From Alphaproteobacteria bacterium (GTDB lineage Bacteria > Pseudomonadota > Alphaproteobacteria > Rhodobacterales > Rhodobacteraceae), in assembly GCA_030425395.1 (NCBI GenBank), contig JAUIAS010000021.1, forward strand, positions 1 through 55,278: a stretch of 55,278 nucleotides of DNA. The letters are read 5' to 3'. The notes under the pieces are model-generated. The model searched no databases and had not been told where the DNA came from. It saw nothing but the letters and a program-made list of their open reading frames with translations. Numbering within the stretch: the stretch's first letter is position 1; the number at the start of each line of letters is the position of its first letter. Both the position numbers and the translations under genes were made by a program. Of the stretch, positions 1-8,691 are shown one piece after another.

Positions 1-284
1 TCCTGCGCGTCATTCAGCGTGGCCGTCAACGCCCCGAGGCGCGCTTCAAGCTGATTGCCGCGGCGTTCCTCCAACCCTAGGGCCTGCGCCAGCGCGGCGA
101 CCTCGGCATTCAAGGCGTCCAGCCTGTCTTCCTGACCGGAAATGGTTTCGCGCAGCACGAACTGCACCACCATAAAGATGGTCAGAACGAACATAAGCAC
201 CAACAAAAGGCCGCTCATTGCATCCACAAAACCGGGCCAGATCGACCCCTGGAACCGCTGGCCTGTGCGACGCGACAGGGGCAT
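1..284 (-). CDS. MotB/OmpA-like peptidoglycan-binding channel partner (C-terminus outside window)
   Basis: Only the first 94 codons lie in the window, reading leftwards from an ATG at 284. A short cytoplasmic N-terminus is followed by one membrane helix at about residues 18-42, whose start carries an aspartate (DAMSGLLL), the position of the proton-carrying Asp in MotB-type proteins. A heptad-like, charged, probably coiled-coil stretch follows. The start is 3 nt after the stop of the MotA/TolQ-like gene, so the two are surely co-transcribed and probably form one stator-like inner-membrane complex. The expected C-terminal OmpA-like domain is off the edge. Family inferred from N-terminus and partner gene. 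Confidence 0.7.
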   Translation of the reverse strand, partial: MPLSRRTGQRFQGSIWPGFVDAMSGLLLVLMFVLTIFMVVQFVLRETISGQEDRLDALNAEVAALAQALGLEERRGNQLEARLGALTATLNDAQ

Positions 285-287
285 GGG

Positions 288-1502
288 TCAGGAATCTTCC
301 GGCGGGGTAATGTCGTTGGACGAGGGCGCGCGGCGCGCGATCCGTTCGGAACGGGTGCCTTCATGGCGGGTGCTCAGACCATGGATCAGCCCTTCTGTTC
401 CACGCCGCAATTCTGCAAGGCTTTCCTGACGGCCCGCGGATATCTCTTCAAGAATGCGCAGCATCTGCACGTCAATGGATCGTAGCCGCATACGGCTTTC
501 GGCGTCGATACCCTCGCCCGCGTGATCCCGCAGGTATTCCAATAGCCGTTCTTGCCCGGCTGCCACGCGATCCAGCGCCTCGGTCGTGGTGTCGGTGCGA
601 TCCAGCCGCGCGGTCATGTCCTGGATACTGTCGACCAAGGCATCCAGCTTGCGATCCACATTTGATCGGCTTTCGTCGGAATGCGCGAACAGGGCCTGAA
701 GAGCATCCATCTGAGCGGCCATGTGATCAAGGGCGCGGCCAATCGCATCGGATGCGCCGCCATCTTCGCCCGAAGAGAACCCGACACTGGTGATCGAAGA
801 CAACCATTCCTCAAGCTCCCGGTAGAACCGGTTTTGTCCGTGCCCCGCAAACAGTTCAAGCAAGCCGACGATCAACGATCCCGCCAATCCAAGGAGCGAC
901 GACGAAAACGCAACCCCCATACCACCCAACTGTGCCTCAAGGCCGGTCATGAGGCGGCTGAATACCTGACTGCTTTCTTCCCCGTCCTGCGGAGCAAGGC
1001 TGCGGATCGTCTCGACGACCGCAGGAACAGTGGTCGCCAGACCATAAAACGTCCCGAGCAACCCGAGAAAGATCAAAAGGTTGACAATATAACGCGTGAT
1101 TTCCCGCGCCTCGTCGATGCGCGTGGCCAGAGAATCAAGGATCGACCGGGTGGACGATGCCCCAAGCTGGGAACGTGCCCCACGCGACCGCAGCAACGAT
1201 GCCAGCGGAGCAAGCAGGCGCGGAGCCTTGGCGCGCGCCGAGGTTTCACCCGCCGCAAACCGTTCGATCCAGCGCACCGACCCGATCAGGGTAAACACCT
1301 GCCAAAAACAGGCGATCACACCCAGGCAAAAGACAAAGGCGATAAACCCGTTCAGGTAAGGGTTGGCTTGAAACACGGGCAGCACATTGGGCAGCGCCAG
1401 AAACGCGCCGCTGCCGGCAAGCCCAAGCACGATAAGCATCGACAGGATCTGTCGAACCGGCTGGGAAAACTGTGGTCTTGGTTCGCGTCGCGCCTGTGCC
1501 AT
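288..1502 (-). CDS. MotA/TolQ/ExbB-family proton channel protein
   Basis: 404 residues. Two membrane helices lie near residues 20-40 and 50-75, followed by a cytoplasmic stretch and a second pair of helices in the channel core (around VNLLIFLGLLGTFYGLA and the GMGVAFSSSLLGLAGSLIVG stretch), the core pattern of the MotA/TolQ/ExbB family. The last ~150 residues are charged and helical, with no membrane segment. The family energises envelope work with proton flow. The downstream gene, 3 nt away, encodes a MotB-like partner. No flagellar or Tol genes are next to it, so the load that this motor drives is unknown. An AGGA lies about 9 nt before the ATG. Confidence 0.78.
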   Translation of the reverse strand: MAQARREPRPQFSQPVRQILSMLIVLGLAGSGAFLALPNVLPVFQANPYLNGFIAFVFCLGVIACFWQVFTLIGSVRWIERFAAGETSARAKAPRLLAPLASLLRSRGARSQLGASSTRSILDSLATRIDEAREITRYIVNLLIFLGLLGTFYGLATTVPAVVETIRSLAPQDGEESSQVFSRLMTGLEAQLGGMGVAFSSSLLGLAGSLIVGLLELFAGHGQNRFYRELEEWLSSITSVGFSSGEDGGASDAIGRALDHMAAQMDALQALFAHSDESRSNVDRKLDALVDSIQDMTARLDRTDTTTEALDRVAAGQERLLEYLRDHAGEGIDAESRMRLRSIDVQMLRILEEISAGRQESLAELRRGTEGLIHGLSTRHEGTRSERIARRAPSSNDITPPEDS

Positions 1503-1572
1503 GCGGCGTGGTCCTGCAACCTGTTCTGCTCAGCCCTGTTTCTACAAGGAATTGGATAAAAGAGCCAAGGCT

Positions 1573-2097
1573 TTATCCGGCAAGCGCCCGGACGCGGCCA
1601 GACAACCACTCCAGATCCGGATCATGCAGGCCGATTTCGCTCAGATGGCTGGCCGTATTCCACAGGTATTCGCTATTGGGACCGCGCCCGCCGTGGGCGT
1701 TGGCAATGATCCGGGCCTGTTCCTCAAGCGGCAAGTTTCCGCAATATTGCACGTGATCGGGATCTATCACATAGGTCACCGCCTCGACACGTTCACCTGA
1801 ATGCAGGTCGATATCCAGCATCCGTTCCAAATAGGCCGAGGACACTAGTTCGCGTTCGCGCAAGTAGGCAAGCGTTTCGTCCTCTTGTCCGTCCGCCACT
1901 TTGAGGGCCAGCCCGCTGCACCGCGCGCCTTCCACCGCGTCCAAAGCCAAGACAAGGCCAGGCTCCTGCTCGGTGCCACGATGGTGGATCGAACGCATGC
2001 AAAAAGACCGCGCATAGCCCACAAGAGTGGCTGCTTCGCTGCGCGCGACGGTGAAACCGGGGTTCCACAAAAGTGATCCGTATCCGAAAACCCACAT
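1573..2097 (-). CDS. chaC: Gamma-glutamylcyclotransferase, ChaC-like
   Basis: 174 residues from the ATG at 2097; a longer reading would overlap the divergent gene at 2169 and the family begins at this Met. The start MWVFGYGSLLW is the hallmark ChaC glycine/tyrosine motif, and the YLRERE stretch contains the probable catalytic glutamate. ChaC enzymes release 5-oxoproline from glutathione in the cytoplasm. It is followed 70 bp downstream by the proton-channel pair on the same strand; an inverted repeat (1554-1578, GGATAA/TTATCC arms with an inner AGCC/GGCT) covers its stop codon, so coupling to those genes is uncertain. Confidence 0.88.
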   Translation of the reverse strand: MWVFGYGSLLWNPGFTVARSEAATLVGYARSFCMRSIHHRGTEQEPGLVLALDAVEGARCSGLALKVADGQEDETLAYLRERELVSSAYLERMLDIDLHSGERVEAVTYVIDPDHVQYCGNLPLEEQARIIANAHGGRGPNSEYLWNTASHLSEIGLHDPDLEWLSGRVRALAG

Positions 2098-2168
2098 GAC
2101 GCTTTGGCTGGTCCCGTTGAAACGCGGTCTGTAAACACCAATTCGAACGGGAACGAAAGGGTGACAGG

Positions 2169-3173
2169 ATGCGACGACTGGTCTGGGCCGTGATCTTGCT
2201 GGGCAGCCTGACCAGTATCTGGTGGGTTGTGGCCGCCAAACTCTGGTCGCAGTCATTATCGCATTGGTTCGACCATCAGCGCAATCGCGGCTGGCTGGCG
2301 GAATACACATCGCTCGACACCACGGGATTTCCAACGCGCCACGTCACCCGCATTGCCGCACCGGCCCTGGCCGATCCGGGCACCGGCGCGGCATGGCAGG
2401 CAGAGGCGCTGACACTCGACAGCCCGGCAATCTGGCCAGGCGATCTGAGAGTGCACTTTGCCGATGGGCCGCAACGGTTGGCCTGGCTTGACCGGCGCGC
2501 AGCGCTGCAAACCACCGATATGGTTGCGCAACTGTCGCTGCGGCCTGGCACCTCACTCAGCTTGCGTGCGCTTGGGCTGACATCCGGACCGTGGGCCCTG
2601 AGCGACGATCAAGGCGTGGCGGCGATGTCCGCGCAAGGCTTGACCCTTGCCATGAACGCAACCGACATACCCGAACGCTATTCTCTCGAATTGGCCGCGC
2701 CGGGATTTTTGCCGGGCGACACCTTGCGCCGAATTGTGCGCGCGGCCCCGGCCCTGCCGCAGCGGTTCAATCGGCTTGAGGTCGCGGCGGATGTCACCTT
2801 TGACACCCCGTGGGACCGGCGCGCGCTGGAACACCGCAGACCGCAGCCGCGCATTCTGCATCTGCGACGCGCCGATGCGTGGTGGGGAAACTTGCGCGTC
2901 TCAGCGGCAGGCAAGCTTGATATCGACGCGGCGGGCATCCCTACCGGCACATTGGAACTGCGCGCTGAAAACTGGCGGGACATGCTGCGCATGGCCGAAC
3001 AGAGCGGTGCCCTGCCCGCTTCTGCTGCCGGATCGGCAGAACGTTTGTTGTCTTTCCTTGCAGGCCTTGGCGGCGCGCCCGATATTCTTGAGGCGCAAAT
3101 CAACTTTCGCGGCGGTGTCATGGCGCTGGGTCCGATCCCGATTGCCCCGGCCCCGCGCCTGATCCTGCGTTAG
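2169..3173 (+). CDS. DUF2125 domain protein, membrane-anchored
   Basis: 334 residues with an N-terminal hydrophobic helix (residues 4-24, likely uncleaved signal anchor), then a soluble, presumably periplasmic region rich in beta-structure-type sequence. It has the feel of the DUF2125 family common in Alphaproteobacteria, whose role is not established. It is transcribed divergently from chaC (71 bp between starts) and convergently with tyrC: its TAG stop and the TAA of tyrC overlap in the four bases TTAG at 3170-3173. Function unknown. Confidence 0.75.
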   Translation: MRRLVWAVILLGSLTSIWWVVAAKLWSQSLSHWFDHQRNRGWLAEYTSLDTTGFPTRHVTRIAAPALADPGTGAAWQAEALTLDSPAIWPGDLRVHFADGPQRLAWLDRRAALQTTDMVAQLSLRPGTSLSLRALGLTSGPWALSDDQGVAAMSAQGLTLAMNATDIPERYSLELAAPGFLPGDTLRRIVRAAPALPQRFNRLEVAADVTFDTPWDRRALEHRRPQPRILHLRRADAWWGNLRVSAAGKLDIDAAGIPTGTLELRAENWRDMLRMAEQSGALPASAAGSAERLLSFLAGLGGAPDILEAQINFRGGVMALGPIPIAPAPRLILR

Positions 3174-4099
3174 GGTTGATCCTTGGTGACCGTGCCGCGT
3201 CCGAAATTGGGGGCGTCAGTGTCCTGACCCGCTTCGATGATCCCACGACGGATCGCACGGGTGCGGGTAAAGTAATCGTGCAGATGATCACCGTCACCGG
3301 TGCGAATGGCCCGCTGAAGGGCAAAAAGCTCTTCGGTAAAGCGCCCCAGAATTTCCAGAGTAGCTTCCTTGTTGGTCAGAAAGACGTCGCGCCACATCGT
3401 CGGATCAGAGGCCGCAATACGCGTAAAGTCGCGAAAGCCCGCTGCCGAGTATTTGATCACTTCGCTGTCGGTCACCCGGCGCAGATCGTCGGCCACACCC
3501 ACCATTGTATAAGCAATCAGGTGCGGCGCGTGACTGGTCACAGCAAGAACAAGATCGTGGTGCTCGGCATCCATCACATCGACATTTGAGCCCAGCCCTT
3601 CCCAAAGCGCCCGCAACCGGGCAACCGCATCGGGATCACTGTCTTCACCGGGCACCAAAAGGCACCAACGGTTGTCGAACAGCTCTGCAAACCCGGATCG
3701 GGGACCCGAGTGTTCGGTTCCTGCCAATGGGTGGGCGGGCACGAAATGCACGCCTTCGGGAATCTGCGGGCCGACGGCGTCGATCACATGGTGTTTGACC
3801 GATCCCACATCGCTGACCGTGCTCCCCGATGCCAGATGCGGCGCGATTTCGGCCATGACCGCGCCCATCGCGCCCACGGGAACACAAAGAACAACCAGAT
3901 CGGCCCCCCTGACGGCTTCTGCGGCGGTGTCCTCGATCCGGTCGCAAAGCCCGATCTCGCGGGCTGTGTCGCGGGTTTCCTCAGACCGGGCGTAACCCAC
4001 GACTTCTCCGGCAAGGCCGCCGCGACGGGCCGCCCAGAACATGGACGACGCGATCAGACCCAGCCCGATCAGTGCAATGCGATCATATACCTTGGTCAT
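3170..4099 (-). CDS. tyrC: Prephenate/arogenate (cyclohexadienyl) dehydrogenase
   Basis: 309 residues, the usual length of the NAD(P)-dependent TyrA/TyrC dehydrogenase. An N-terminal Rossmann fold opens with IALIGLGLIASS, and the conserved HP.AGTE stretch (HPLAGTEHSG) and the helical C-terminal dimerisation domain are present. It oxidatively decarboxylates prephenate or arogenate on the way to tyrosine. The ATG overlaps the TGA of the upstream hisC (ATGA), so the pair is translationally coupled, which suggests that the neighbouring aminotransferase may serve aromatic amino acid synthesis as well as histidine. Substrate preference cannot be read from sequence. Confidence 0.9.
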   Translation of the reverse strand: MTKVYDRIALIGLGLIASSMFWAARRGGLAGEVVGYARSEETRDTAREIGLCDRIEDTAAEAVRGADLVVLCVPVGAMGAVMAEIAPHLASGSTVSDVGSVKHHVIDAVGPQIPEGVHFVPAHPLAGTEHSGPRSGFAELFDNRWCLLVPGEDSDPDAVARLRALWEGLGSNVDVMDAEHHDLVLAVTSHAPHLIAYTMVGVADDLRRVTDSEVIKYSAAGFRDFTRIAASDPTMWRDVFLTNKEATLEILGRFTEELFALQRAIRTGDGDHLHDYFTRTRAIRRGIIEAGQDTDAPNFGRGTVTKDQP

Positions 4100-5178
4100 A
4101 CCATCCCCCGGAATTCAGCCATGGCATCCAGAACGCGGGTCACATCTTCGGGTCGGCCCACGGTGATCCGCAAGGCTTCGGGGAAACCGTATCCCTTGAC
4201 CAGACGCACCAGAATACCCTGCGTCTTGAAATACGCTTCTGCTGCGGTGGCTTCGGCCTCGTCGCCAAATCTGGCCAGAACGAAATTCGCGAAACTGTCA
4301 TCACAGGCAATGCCCATCTGGCGTAACCCGCCCGTCAGGCGCGCGCGCTCCTCGGTGTTCACGCGGCGGCATGTGTCCACAAAATCCGTATCTCGCACCG
4401 CGGCTTCGGCCCCAGCCAACGCCAGAAGCGACATATTGAACGGCCCCCGCACACGGTTAAGCACATCAATAATCGCACGCGGGGCATAGCCCCACCCGAC
4501 GCGCAAACCGCCAAGCCCATAGATCTTGGAGAACGTCCGCGTCATCACAACGTTATTGCGCGCCTCGACCAGCGATGCGCCGCCATCATAGCCATCGACA
4601 AACTCAGCATATGCCCCGTCCAGCACCAGCAGGCAGCTCTCCGGCACGCCGTCCGCCAACCGTGCCAGTTCTGACATCGGCAGCATCGTGCCCGTCGGGT
4701 TGGCCGGATTGGCAATGTAAATCAGACGGGTCTCCCCTGTGATCGCACCAAGAACCGCATCAACGTCCACAACGCGATCCTTTTCCTGAGCAACGACGGG
4801 GGTGGCCCCCGCAGCACGCGCAACGATGGGATAGATTGAGAACCCGTGCTCGGTATAAAGAACCTCATCCCCCTCGCCGGCATAGCAAAGGGCAAGAAGG
4901 CTCAGGATTTCGTCCGATCCGACGCCCATGATGATGCGGTCAGGATCCAGACCGTGCACATCGGCAATCGCTGCGCGCACCGGCGCATGATCAATGCTGG
5001 GATAGCGGTGCAGATTGACAGCCGCCGCCTGAACCGCCTCGGTTGCGGGCCCCGATGGGCCAAAGGGGTTTTCATTGGAGGACAGCTTTAGAACATCTGT
5101 CACGCCGTCGATATGCGACGCCCCACCCTGATAAAGGGCGATGTCCAGAATACCGGGCTGTGGGGCGATCACGCGCAT
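4096..5178 (-). CDS. hisC: Histidinol-phosphate / aromatic aminotransferase
   Basis: 360 residues of a fold-type I PLP aminotransferase. The pattern is HisC: an N-terminal LSSNENPFGPS motif, the NPANPTG substrate loop, and the PLP lysine in TRTFSKIYGLGG. It converts imidazole-acetol phosphate to histidinol phosphate; many HisC homologues also transaminate prephenate or arogenate-pathway intermediates. Coupled by a 4-nt overlap to tyrC rather than to his genes, so a role in tyrosine and phenylalanine synthesis is likely. GGGAG lies just before the ATG. The 264 bp to the divergent gene at 5443 carry the promoters but nothing I can define firmly (a CATACT/AGTATG repeat sits at 5210-5231). Confidence 0.92.
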   Translation of the reverse strand: MRVIAPQPGILDIALYQGGASHIDGVTDVLKLSSNENPFGPSGPATEAVQAAAVNLHRYPSIDHAPVRAAIADVHGLDPDRIIMGVGSDEILSLLALCYAGEGDEVLYTEHGFSIYPIVARAAGATPVVAQEKDRVVDVDAVLGAITGETRLIYIANPANPTGTMLPMSELARLADGVPESCLLVLDGAYAEFVDGYDGGASLVEARNNVVMTRTFSKIYGLGGLRVGWGYAPRAIIDVLNRVRGPFNMSLLALAGAEAAVRDTDFVDTCRRVNTEERARLTGGLRQMGIACDDSFANFVLARFGDEAEATAAEAYFKTQGILVRLVKGYGFPEALRITVGRPEDVTRVLDAMAEFRGMV

Positions 5179-5442
5179 CGGGGGCTCCCTGTCTGATGGT
5201 CGCGGGCTTCATACTCTTACTGTCCAGTATGCGCCAGCCCTGCAGAAAGTGGCCGACCGGAATTCGGTGTTGTCGATGTGAACCCGCAATATCTGGTCCT
5301 CAACAAGTCAACAGAGCGGCAAAACAGCGGCAACGCGTTTTTTCGGCCACCCCGACTGTGGCCTGCCTGCACTATCCCGCACGGGTAGAATCGGCCTAAC
5401 TTCTGATGGTCCGGGGGGGCACCAGATCGGATCGGACTCACG

Positions 5443-6462
5443 ATGCGCAAACTCCTTATCGCGTTGGGCATATCCTGCCTGACGGTGACCCCGGTTCATG
5501 CTTCGGACCATTCAAAAGAACAGCCGTCCGATGCGGTTCCAATGAGTGTGGCGGCACCCATCCTTGCCGCCTCGCCTGCGGATGCCGCACGGGACGCCCA
5601 CACGCCGGGCAGGGTCAAGGTTGGCTATGGGCGCATCATTACCAATGACCTGATCGGAGATGGCAAGGATCGTTGGCGCACCGGGTCGGTGGCGTCGTCG
5701 CGCGTCTGGGCGCAAGGCTGGACTGGAACGCTGCCATCATCCGCCGGTGACCTGCTGGAACTGCGGTTTCTGGGCCAGATCATCGCGCCGGACCGGATCG
5801 ACCGGTTCCGCCCGGCGGACCGGCCTTATGCCGGGGCGCTGTCGGTGGGTCTGCACACGCATTTCAAAAAAGGCACGATCGAATGGGCGCTTGGCGGGGA
5901 TGTTGTGGCAATTGGGCCACAGACGGGCCTCGATGACTTCCAGGATGGCCTGCACGGGATTTTTGGCGCGCCGCGCCTGTTTCCGGGGATGTTGGTCAAC
6001 CAGATCCCGGACACCTTTCGCCCAACGCTTGTCGCCGAGGCAGGCAAAGATTTCGTGACCGCAGGCGGAATTCGGCTTCGCCCCTTCGCCGAAGCGCGCG
6101 CCGGCGACGAAAGCCTGCTCCGGATTGGCGCGGATATCACCATCGGCGGCTTGAATGACGGTGCGCTTCTGGTGCGCGATCCGGTTTCAGGACAGCGATA
6201 CAAGGCTGTGCCCCCCGAAGAAGAATTCGGCGGCGCAACCTTCGTTCTTGGGGCCGATATCGCCCACGTCTTCGACAGTGTCTACCTGCCTGAAAGCCGT
6301 GGGTATGTCTTGAATGACACACGTCAGCGGGTGCGCGCAGGCATACATTGGAAAGCCGACACAATGGGATTTTTCTATGGCCTGACGTGGCTTGGCCGTG
6401 AATTCAAGGCCCAACCCGAAGGCCAGTTTGTGGGATCGCTCAAGCTCGACCTGCGGTTTTGA
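5443..6462 (+). CDS. LpxR-like outer-membrane lipid A deacylase (DUF2219)
   Basis: 339 residues with a signal peptide ending near ...VHASD. The body reads as an outer-membrane beta barrel ending in an aromatic residue (LDLRF). Family landmarks are N68-D69 followed by D..W.TG (residues 76-81), RPYAG at about residue 127, and H171 in GLHGIFGAP, matching the Asn/Asp/Thr/His set that LpxR uses with calcium to remove the 3'-acyloxyacyl chain of lipid A. The insert DLIGDGKDRW is shorter than in enterobacterial LpxR as I recall it. Activity on the lipid A of this organism is inference. Monocistronic as far as the sequence shows. Confidence 0.72.
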   Translation: MRKLLIALGISCLTVTPVHASDHSKEQPSDAVPMSVAAPILAASPADAARDAHTPGRVKVGYGRIITNDLIGDGKDRWRTGSVASSRVWAQGWTGTLPSSAGDLLELRFLGQIIAPDRIDRFRPADRPYAGALSVGLHTHFKKGTIEWALGGDVVAIGPQTGLDDFQDGLHGIFGAPRLFPGMLVNQIPDTFRPTLVAEAGKDFVTAGGIRLRPFAEARAGDESLLRIGADITIGGLNDGALLVRDPVSGQRYKAVPPEEEFGGATFVLGADIAHVFDSVYLPESRGYVLNDTRQRVRAGIHWKADTMGFFYGLTWLGREFKAQPEGQFVGSLKLDLRF

Positions 6463-6516
6463 GGTTCATTAACGTCGGCCTGCAAGGTTTTGCTTTCATT
6501 GCTGAATCACTTTTGA

Positions 6517-6539
6517 TATCTTTAGAGACAATAAAGATA
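6517..6539. promoter_or_regulatory. Perfect 8-bp inverted repeat upstream of the Hint gene
   Basis: TATCTTTA and TAAAGATA flank a 7-nt spacer, in an AT-rich patch 24 bp before the start of the Hint-domain gene at 6563. It is much more AT-rich than its surroundings. It could be an operator or a weak hairpin; there is no T-run after it, so a terminator for the upstream gene is less likely. Confidence 0.4.
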
Positions 6540-6562
6540 AAAGTAGGCAGGCATACAGGCAG

Positions 6563-7630
6563 ATGAAAACGGGCTTTTGCGGCACGTTCGTCATTTCCTG
6601 GTCACAAACAGAACTGGACGGCCAATCGGCCGCGCCGATCAGCACGCTTCGTGTTGGGGCTGCGTGGGCTTGGACGGGTGAGGCCCTTCGCGTGGATGGG
6701 CCCGCCAATATTCTCCAGCTCGACCGGGCCAGAGAAGACGACAACCTGCGCCGACGCGCGGCAAGATCCGTTCGGCGACTGATCGGCGTGGCGATGGAGG
6801 GCGACAGCCCCGCACCATCGCTGGATGAATTGGATGATCCTTTGCTGGATCATTGCTTTGTCGTCTCGGACGGGCGGGAAAGCTATGTCGTGACCATGAT
6901 CGAAACCGGCACCGGTGCGGCACCTCTCTTGATGTTTCATGACTGCCTGCCGCCCAAGGGGCAGGAATTCTGGATCGTACATTACAACCGCGACACCCCA
7001 CCGGCGCGAAACGCTGCCCCAGGCGGTCAGGGCGTGATCTGCTTTACCCCAGGCACCCGCATTCAGACACCTGCAGGCCCGCGCCGTGTCGAGCATCTGC
7101 GCGAAGGCGACCCCGTTTTGACGCGCGACAACGGCGCTCAGGAAATCCAGTGGATCGGCGCGCGCAGGATGAGCGGAGCGCGCCTGTTCGTGATGCCACA
7201 ACTGCGCCCGATCCGCTTTCACACCGGTGCATTGTCCGTTGAACGGCCCGATCAGGAATTGCTGGTTTCCCCGGAACACCGGATGCTTTTGACCGGTGCC
7301 ACCGCACGCGCGCTGTTCAATACCGAAGAAGTGCTTGTCGCCGCGCGCGATCTGGTAAACGGGTCAACCATCACCGTAGACATGAATGTTCGTGAAGTCA
7401 CATATGTGCATCTTTTGCTTCCCAGCCACGAAGTGCTTTGGGCGAATGGTGTGGAAACCGAAAGCTTCCATCCCGCCAGTGCCGATCTGGAAACGCTCAG
7501 TGCCCCAGATCGCAAGCGGCTGATGCAACACTTGCCCGACCTTGCGGTGGATGCCCACAGCTATGGCGGATATGCCCGCCGCAACCTGAGCGGATCAGAG
7601 GCCGCAATCTTGTTGCATGATGCGGCGTAA
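6563..7630 (+). CDS. Hint (Hedgehog/intein) domain protein
   Basis: 355 residues. The first ~150 residues have no signal peptide that I can see and no recognised fold. A Hint module of the bacterial Hint_2 type follows: C160 in CFTPGTRIQTP, the VEHLREGDPVLT block, SPEHRM, and a terminal HEVLWANGVETESF. Such domains are frequent in Rhodobacterales surface or secreted proteins and may autoprocess at the conserved Cys. It lacks the His-Asn end of a splicing intein, so protein splicing is not expected; N-terminal cleavage is possible. An inverted repeat sits directly upstream. Biological role unknown. Confidence 0.82.
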   Translation: MKTGFCGTFVISWSQTELDGQSAAPISTLRVGAAWAWTGEALRVDGPANILQLDRAREDDNLRRRAARSVRRLIGVAMEGDSPAPSLDELDDPLLDHCFVVSDGRESYVVTMIETGTGAAPLLMFHDCLPPKGQEFWIVHYNRDTPPARNAAPGGQGVICFTPGTRIQTPAGPRRVEHLREGDPVLTRDNGAQEIQWIGARRMSGARLFVMPQLRPIRFHTGALSVERPDQELLVSPEHRMLLTGATARALFNTEEVLVAARDLVNGSTITVDMNVREVTYVHLLLPSHEVLWANGVETESFHPASADLETLSAPDRKRLMQHLPDLAVDAHSYGGYARRNLSGSEAAILLHDAA

Positions 7631-7646
7631 TGGCCCGCTATTGTTA

Positions 7647-7674
7647 TTGACTCCCCCACAGCCTCGCATATAAG
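7647..7674 (+). promoter_or_regulatory. Probable sigma70 promoter of rpsD
   Basis: TTGACT (7647-7652) and TATAAG (7669-7674) are separated by 16 bp, 119 bp upstream of the rpsD start codon. Both hexamers are close to the housekeeping consensus and transcription would begin near 7681, giving a leader of roughly 110 nt. Confidence 0.6.
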
Positions 7675-7695
7675 CGCGGCTTCATTGGTGTTGGT

Positions 7696-7768
7696 GGCCC
7701 CCGCAAGGGGATGCCTGTCATGGGTTCGCCCAAGAGGACAACGCCCTTCATAGTGGCCCGAACGGGCC
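7696..7768 (+). promoter_or_regulatory. Hairpin-rich 5' leader of rpsD
   Basis: Three short hairpins precede the ribosome-binding site. The first (7696-7715) has CCCC/GGGG around a GCAA tetraloop with an outer GGC/GCC. The second (7721-7732) is TGGG/CCCA around TTCG. The third (7755-7768) is GGCCC/GGGCC around GAAC. S4 is known to repress its own operons by binding structured leader RNA in several bacteria, so this may be an autoregulatory leader; that is inference, and the fold does not obviously match a leader I know. Confidence 0.35.
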
Positions 7769-7792
7769 TCGCACCCAAGAAGGAGATCAGCC

Positions 7793-8413
7793 GTGACCAA
7801 ACGCACGTCTGCCAAGTACAAAATTGACCGCCGCATGGGCGAAAACATCTGGGGCCGTCCCAAATCCCCCGTCAACCGCCGCGAATACGGCCCCGGCCAG
7901 CACGGCCAGCGCCGCAAGGGCAAGATTTCCGACTTCGGTCTCCAGTTGCGCGCCAAGCAGAAGCTCAAGGGCTACTATGGCGACATGACCGAAAAGCAGT
8001 TCCGCCGCATCTATGCAGAAGCCGAACGCGTCAAGGGCGACACCGGTGAAAACCTGATCGGCCTGCTTGAGCGCCGTCTGGACGCGGTTGTGTACCGTGC
8101 CAAGTTCGTGGCCACCGTTTTCGCGGCGCGCCAGTTCGTGAACCACGGCCACGTTCTGGTCAACGGCAAGCGGGTCAACATCCCCTCTTACCGCGTGAAA
8201 GAAGGCGACGTGATCGAAGTGCGCGAGCGTTCCAAGCAGATCGCCGTTCTTCTGGAAGCTGTCGGCCTGCCCGAGCGTGACGTGCCCGATTACATCGACG
8301 CCGACCATTCCAAGATGACCGCAACCTTCGTGCGCACCCCCGGTTTGGGCGATGTGCCGTATCCGGTTCTGATGGAACCGAACCTCGTGGTCGAATTCTA
8401 CGCCAAGAACTAA
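7793..8413 (+). CDS. rpsD: 30S ribosomal protein S4
   Basis: 206 residues, full length. The N-terminal S4 region ([19 protein letters not shown]) is followed by the S4 RNA-binding domain with the conserved [25 protein letters not shown]4 is a primary binder of 16S rRNA and starts assembly of the 30S body. The start codon is GTG, placed 7 nt after AGGAG (7781-7785). The gene stands alone between its own promoter and terminator rather than in the alpha operon, as is usual in Rhodobacterales. Confidence 0.98.
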   Translation: MTKRTSAKYKIDRRMGENIWGRPKSPVNRREYGPGQHGQRRKGKISDFGLQLRAKQKLKGYYGDMTEKQFRRIYAEAERVKGDTGENLIGLLERRLDAVVYRAKFVATVFAARQFVNHGHVLVNGKRVNIPSYRVKEGDVIEVRERSKQIAVLLEAVGLPERDVPDYIDADHSKMTATFVRTPGLGDVPYPVLMEPNLVVEFYAKN

Positions 8414-8439
8414 GCCCGTCCCGAAACGGACCAGGCGAG

Positions 8440-8472
8440 CCCCCGTGCCACAAGGCGCGGGGGTTTTCTTTT
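8440..8472 (+). terminator. Rho-independent terminator of rpsD
   Basis: A 10-bp GC-rich stem, CCCCCGTGCC pairing with GGCGCGGGGG (one G-U pair), around an ACAA loop, followed by TTTTCTTTT. It begins 27 bp after the rpsD stop. Confidence 0.88.
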
Positions 8473-8691
8473 GCGGTGACACCAGTGGCCGCACATAACC
8501 GCGTGACTGCGTGAAACTCTCTGCACATCCTTGAAATTAAGGCGGTCTTTGCACGGAACCCTCTGCGCGAACATGTCACATCAACATGATCTCAAGTCGG
8601 CTCTCACTTGGGTGACCCATCGTGTTTTGATCCAACGACAGCGCGGCCACACATCCTTGGTATCCGCAACGAAACCGAAAAGGAGAAAAAC

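Noticed and set aside
6563-7630. Hint protein as a splicing intein
   Set aside because: No His-Asn before a nucleophilic residue at the end of the domain and no host protein on both sides.
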